Shown piece by piece: positions 61,567-64,000 of a stretch of DNA of 64,000 nucleotides. The stretch lies in assembly GCA_051208045.1 (NCBI GenBank), contig JBPJFY010000001.1:1116001-1180000 (forward strand). Direction: 5' to 3'. A program made the translations under genes and the position numbers. Origin of the DNA: LZORAL124-50-18 sp051208045 (GTDB taxonomy: Bacteria; Pseudomonadota; Gammaproteobacteria; Pseudomonadales; Oleiphilaceae). The notes under the pieces are model-generated. The model ran no database searches. It was not told the DNA's origin and saw nothing but the letters and a program-made list of their open reading frames with translations. How positions within the stretch are numbered: position 1 is the first letter of the stretch; every line of letters starts with the position of its first letter.

Positions 61567-62313
61567 TCACTGGCTTGCGCCAGTGTTTTTCACGCCGGTC
61601 AGCTCGCCTTGCGCATCGATGAGCATTTCACCCTTGTTGTATTTGTCCCAATTGGCTACTTCCTCAAGCTTCCTCAGGGACTTGAATGGGATGTCGATGA
61701 GCAGTGCATTAACCAGCCAGCTGGGGAGTGCACCACCTGGCTCGGTGTGCTGCAGCCAGGTCATTTGGGTTTTGTTGTCTTCAGTTGACTCAAAAACATA
61801 GATGGTTTGTGCGACGGTTACGCGCTCATACTGGGTTGTCACGGGCTTTTTATCGGTTACCGCGTGCATTTCCATCCAGATGCGCCCGCTGTCTGGTTCA
61901 CGCCAGGTGGATATTTTTAATACGTAATCTCGATCTGCTACGGGCCAGGGCAGGTCATTGACTGAGTAGGCGTGTCGATCATTGAAGCTTTTTGCGTCGA
62001 ACCCGTAGGAAACGATACAGCCGTGCACCCATTCTACGCAGGAGTTTGGATTGGCCATGACGGCCATAACCTGAGTAAGTGGTGCGTCCAGTGTGGCAAT
62101 GGCTTTGAAGGCTTTAATGGTGGAGCCGGCATGCTCCCGAGTGAAAATCTCGACGTTTTCCTTGTCCAGTTTTTTTTCCCAGCTGGGTTGGTCGCCGGTC
62201 AGGCTTTCGGGGAGGATAACGCCCTCCGGGGTTGCCCAGGCGAACGGTTGAAAAGTGAGTAAAAGAACAAGCGTGAATAGTTTGGCCAGAGACAGTTGAG
62301 TAATGCTATTCAT
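61567..62313 (-). CDS. Exported START-domain lipid-binding protein
   Basis: A 248-residue protein with a signal peptide (LFTLVLLLTFQPFAWA) and a START fold (ITREH-like segment, VADRDYVLKISTWREPDSG, PGGALPSWLVNALLIDIPF). It would bind a lipid or other hydrophobic ligand in the periplasm. It is the last gene before the divergent DUF2804 gene. The ligand is unknown. Confidence 0.88.
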   Translation of the reverse strand: MNSITQLSLAKLFTLVLLLTFQPFAWATPEGVILPESLTGDQPSWEKKLDKENVEIFTREHAGSTIKAFKAIATLDAPLTQVMAVMANPNSCVEWVHGCIVSYGFDAKSFNDRHAYSVNDLPWPVADRDYVLKISTWREPDSGRIWMEMHAVTDKKPVTTQYERVTVAQTIYVFESTEDNKTQMTWLQHTEPGGALPSWLVNALLIDIPFKSLRKLEEVANWDKYNKGEMLIDAQGELTGVKNTGASQ

Positions 62314-62512
62314 GTTTTTCCATTTAAAATTATTAATGAACCGGTATTCGGATATTCCCTGAACGCCGTCTAAATTGTACCATTCTGGTGCAAAGCCAAG
62401 TATAAAATTGATTTACGAGCCAGCTAAAGCGCACAAGTGTATCATTATCGCGTGTTGATAAGTGATAATTGTGTGGCGTTTTGTTATTAAAAAAGTCGGA
62501 ATATTTACGAAA

Positions 62513-63526
62513 ATGAAAAAAAATTTGATTGATGATTCTGGGAATCCGCAGTTTGGTGTACTAGGGCAGCCTGTTCATAATGTAAACTATTTGGATTACA
62601 CGCTATACAACAGCATGGACAAAAAACTGCCCGAATGGCGGAAAAAATTCCGTTTTAATCAGTTTCAGTTTGTGGGGGCAATGAACAGTCAATGCATCTT
62701 CGGTCTGGCCATCGTTAATCTGCAAGTCGTCAGTAATCTCTTTTTCTATGTGTATTCCTTCGAGACCAAATCATTAAAAGAGTTCAGTCGTATCATGCCC
62801 TTGGGACTGGGGACGCGTATGAGTACAGCGCCAGATGCGGGTGAGGCACGATTTTCCAGTCCCGGAACCAAGGCTTCCATTCTCGCGGAGGAGGCAGGTA
62901 ACGTCAGGCGACTAAGTGCAGAGGCAGGCGGTGCTGAAGTGAACTTGTTGCTGCAAGCATCGCCAGGCTTTGGGCCGCTGCGCGTTTGTAGTGGCGCGGG
63001 TAAAAATGGGTGGGTGTTCACTCAAAAAGCGGCCGGATTGACTTGCTCAGGTTCAGTGCGCTGGAGAGATGAACTCTATACCTTTGATGCTGACAGCAGT
63101 TCTGGCAGCTATGACTGGAGTGCGGGGTATATGCGCCGGGAGACGTTCTGGAACTGGGCGTGTTTATCCGGATTGTTAATAGACGGACGCCGGGTCGGTC
63201 TGAATCTTGCGACGGGTGTGAATGAAAGCGGGGTGACTGAGAATGGCTTTTGGGTGGGCGAACACTTTGAGAAAGTTGATTTTGTGCAGTTTCAGTTCGA
63301 TAAAAAAGACATTTACCGGCCGTGGAAAATCACCTCAACGGATGGGAAACTGGATCTGATTTTTTCGCCGGAAGGTGTCAGAAAAGAATGCCTGGATGTG
63401 GTTTTTCTCGCATCCAATTTTAAACAAATGTTCGGGAAGTACTCTGGCTACCTCGTTTCAGAAGGCGAGCGGATCGAAATACATGACGTTCCCGGCTTCG
63501 CGGAAGACCATTTTGCCCGCTGGTAA
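62513..63526 (+). CDS. DUF2804 family protein
   Basis: A 337-residue DUF2804 protein of unknown function. It shows WRKKFRFNQFQFVGAMNSQ near the start, a Trp-rich centre (SGSYDWSAGYMRRETFWNWA) and GRRVGLNLATGVNESGVTENG, as in the family. The ATG at 62513 (MKKNLIDDSG) is chosen over an upstream extension with no conservation. No signal peptide. It is divergent from the START gene; both are linked to lipids in other genomes only by context. Confidence 0.88.
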   Translation: MKKNLIDDSGNPQFGVLGQPVHNVNYLDYTLYNSMDKKLPEWRKKFRFNQFQFVGAMNSQCIFGLAIVNLQVVSNLFFYVYSFETKSLKEFSRIMPLGLGTRMSTAPDAGEARFSSPGTKASILAEEAGNVRRLSAEAGGAEVNLLLQASPGFGPLRVCSGAGKNGWVFTQKAAGLTCSGSVRWRDELYTFDADSSSGSYDWSAGYMRRETFWNWACLSGLLIDGRRVGLNLATGVNESGVTENGFWVGEHFEKVDFVQFQFDKKDIYRPWKITSTDGKLDLIFSPEGVRKECLDVVFLASNFKQMFGKYSGYLVSEGERIEIHDVPGFAEDHFARW

Positions 63527-63536
63527 ATCCCGTTGT

Positions 63537-63573
63537 TGCGCTATCGACAGTTCACTGTGCTGACGATAGCGCA
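63537..63573. terminator. Hairpin between DUF2804 and minE
   Basis: TGCGCTATCG (63537-63546) pairs perfectly with CGATAGCGCA (63564-63573) around 17 bases that contain an inner ACAG/CTGT pair. No T-run is seen on either side, but it lies between convergent genes and may act bidirectionally. Confidence 0.5.
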
Positions 63574-63589
63574 CAGGTGTACCTGCGGA

Positions 63590-63847
63590 TCAGGGTTGTT
63601 GGTCTGGCAGGGTCACGTTGAGCTCCAACACGGAGCAGTTTTCGTTTTTGTCCAGTTGGACCTGAACATCTTCCTGCGATATGGGGACATATTTGCGGAT
63701 AACCTCAAGAATCTCCTGCTGTAATTGCGGTAGGTAATCCGGTTGATCCCGTTTTGTTCTTTCATGAGCGACGATGATCTGCAGCCGCTCTTTAGCAATG
63801 GACGCGGTATTTTTTTTATTTGTTCTGAAATAGTCCCAAAAACTCAT
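63590..63847 (-). CDS. minE: Cell-division topological specificity factor MinE
   Basis: An 85-residue MinE. SFWDYFRTNKKNTASIAKER is the N-terminal MinD-contact and membrane segment, and ILEVIRKYVPISQEDVQVQL the C-terminal specificity domain. With MinCD it places the division septum at mid-cell. It starts two bases after the minD stop. Confidence 0.97.
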   Translation of the reverse strand: MSFWDYFRTNKKNTASIAKERLQIIVAHERTKRDQPDYLPQLQQEILEVIRKYVPISQEDVQVQLDKNENCSVLELNVTLPDQQP

Positions 63848-63849
63848 TC

Positions 63850-64000
63850 TTATCCCCCAAACATTCGCTTAAAGAAGCCCTTTCTCTCCACTTCCAAAAA
63901 GCGATGTTGTATGTCTTCTCCCAGTAATCGTTTAACTGCGTCGCCATAGGCAGAGCCAGCATCACTCGTGACATCGAGAATGACCGGATCGCCTTTGTTT
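63850..64000 (-). CDS. minD: Septum-site ATPase MinD, C-terminal part only
   Basis: The frame is open to the right window edge and codes for the last 49 residues. The amphipathic membrane-targeting end KGFFKRMFGG and the preceding GEDIQHRFLEVER are diagnostic of MinD. The ATPase part and minC would lie outside the window. Confidence 0.93.
   Translation of the reverse strand, partial: NKGDPVILDVTSDAGSAYGDAVKRLLGEDIQHRFLEVERKGFFKRMFGG

Overview
The window looks like a chromosomal segment of a gammaproteobacterium, probably an aquatic or marine aerobe that lives on fatty acids or other acyl compounds. The housekeeping block at 47-64 kb has the gammaproteobacterial order ychF-pth-rplY-prs-tRNA-Gln-ispE-lolB, divergent from hemA-prfA-prmC-moeB, with minE/minD at the right edge. 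No rRNA or CRISPR array was seen.

Region 0-20.4 kb is acyl-CoA metabolism. It carries a CBS protein (cut by the left edge), two thioesterases, two MDR oxidoreductases, an acyl-CoA ligase and fadH. At its centre are two divergent gene sets. The minus-strand set encodes a CaiB/BaiF CoA-transferase, a FAS1/MaoC-type hydratase, a CitE-type CoA-ester lyase and a thioesterase. It is followed by a GCS2 amidoligase and an AstE-like deacylase that overlap by ATGA. The plus-strand set encodes methylsuccinyl-CoA dehydrogenase, a single-chain ethylmalonyl-CoA-type mutase, its MeaB chaperone, crotonyl-CoA carboxylase/reductase and an epimerase. The plus set is the diagnostic half of the ethylmalonyl-CoA pathway. 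The minus set has the composition of the C1-C4 transfer, hydration and citramalyl-CoA cleavage steps known from the 3-hydroxypropionate bi-cycle and from itaconate degradation. Joined, they would convert acetyl-CoA plus CO2 to pyruvate. This hybrid is the main hypothesis of the report.

Region 20.4-25.9 kb is an AT-richer accessory island. It holds an integron attC site with one cassette gene, an intact IS256-family element plus an orphan IS256-type end, an 855-bp IS5-family element, a PEP-CTERM protein gene, and a perfect 44-bp inverted repeat (20695 and 25233) that brackets most of it. One copy of that repeat sits where an attC inverse core site should be, and its sequence resembles a group II intron 3' end. 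A cold-shock gene follows.

Region 26-46 kb is accessory and regulatory. It contains an AraC regulator divergent from a secreted protein, a GreA/B-like protein, and a peptide-modification cluster (DUF1704 metallopeptidase, GNAT-C39 fusion, RimK-like ATP-grasp ligase). Next come a secreted DUF4214/propeller protein, a small protein resembling tandem AP2 domains, a TetR gene with 20-bp tandem repeats in its promoter, a CrtI-like desaturase/ferredoxin-reductase pair, an MFS carrier with a small tautomerase, a dihydrolipoamide-dehydrogenase-like flavoprotein, a multi-receiver hybrid kinase, and an SDR/isomerase pair. Region 46-64 kb is mostly the conserved core described above, with PhoH, a TetR regulator, a CBS protein, a START-domain protein and a DUF2804 protein between the hemA block and min.
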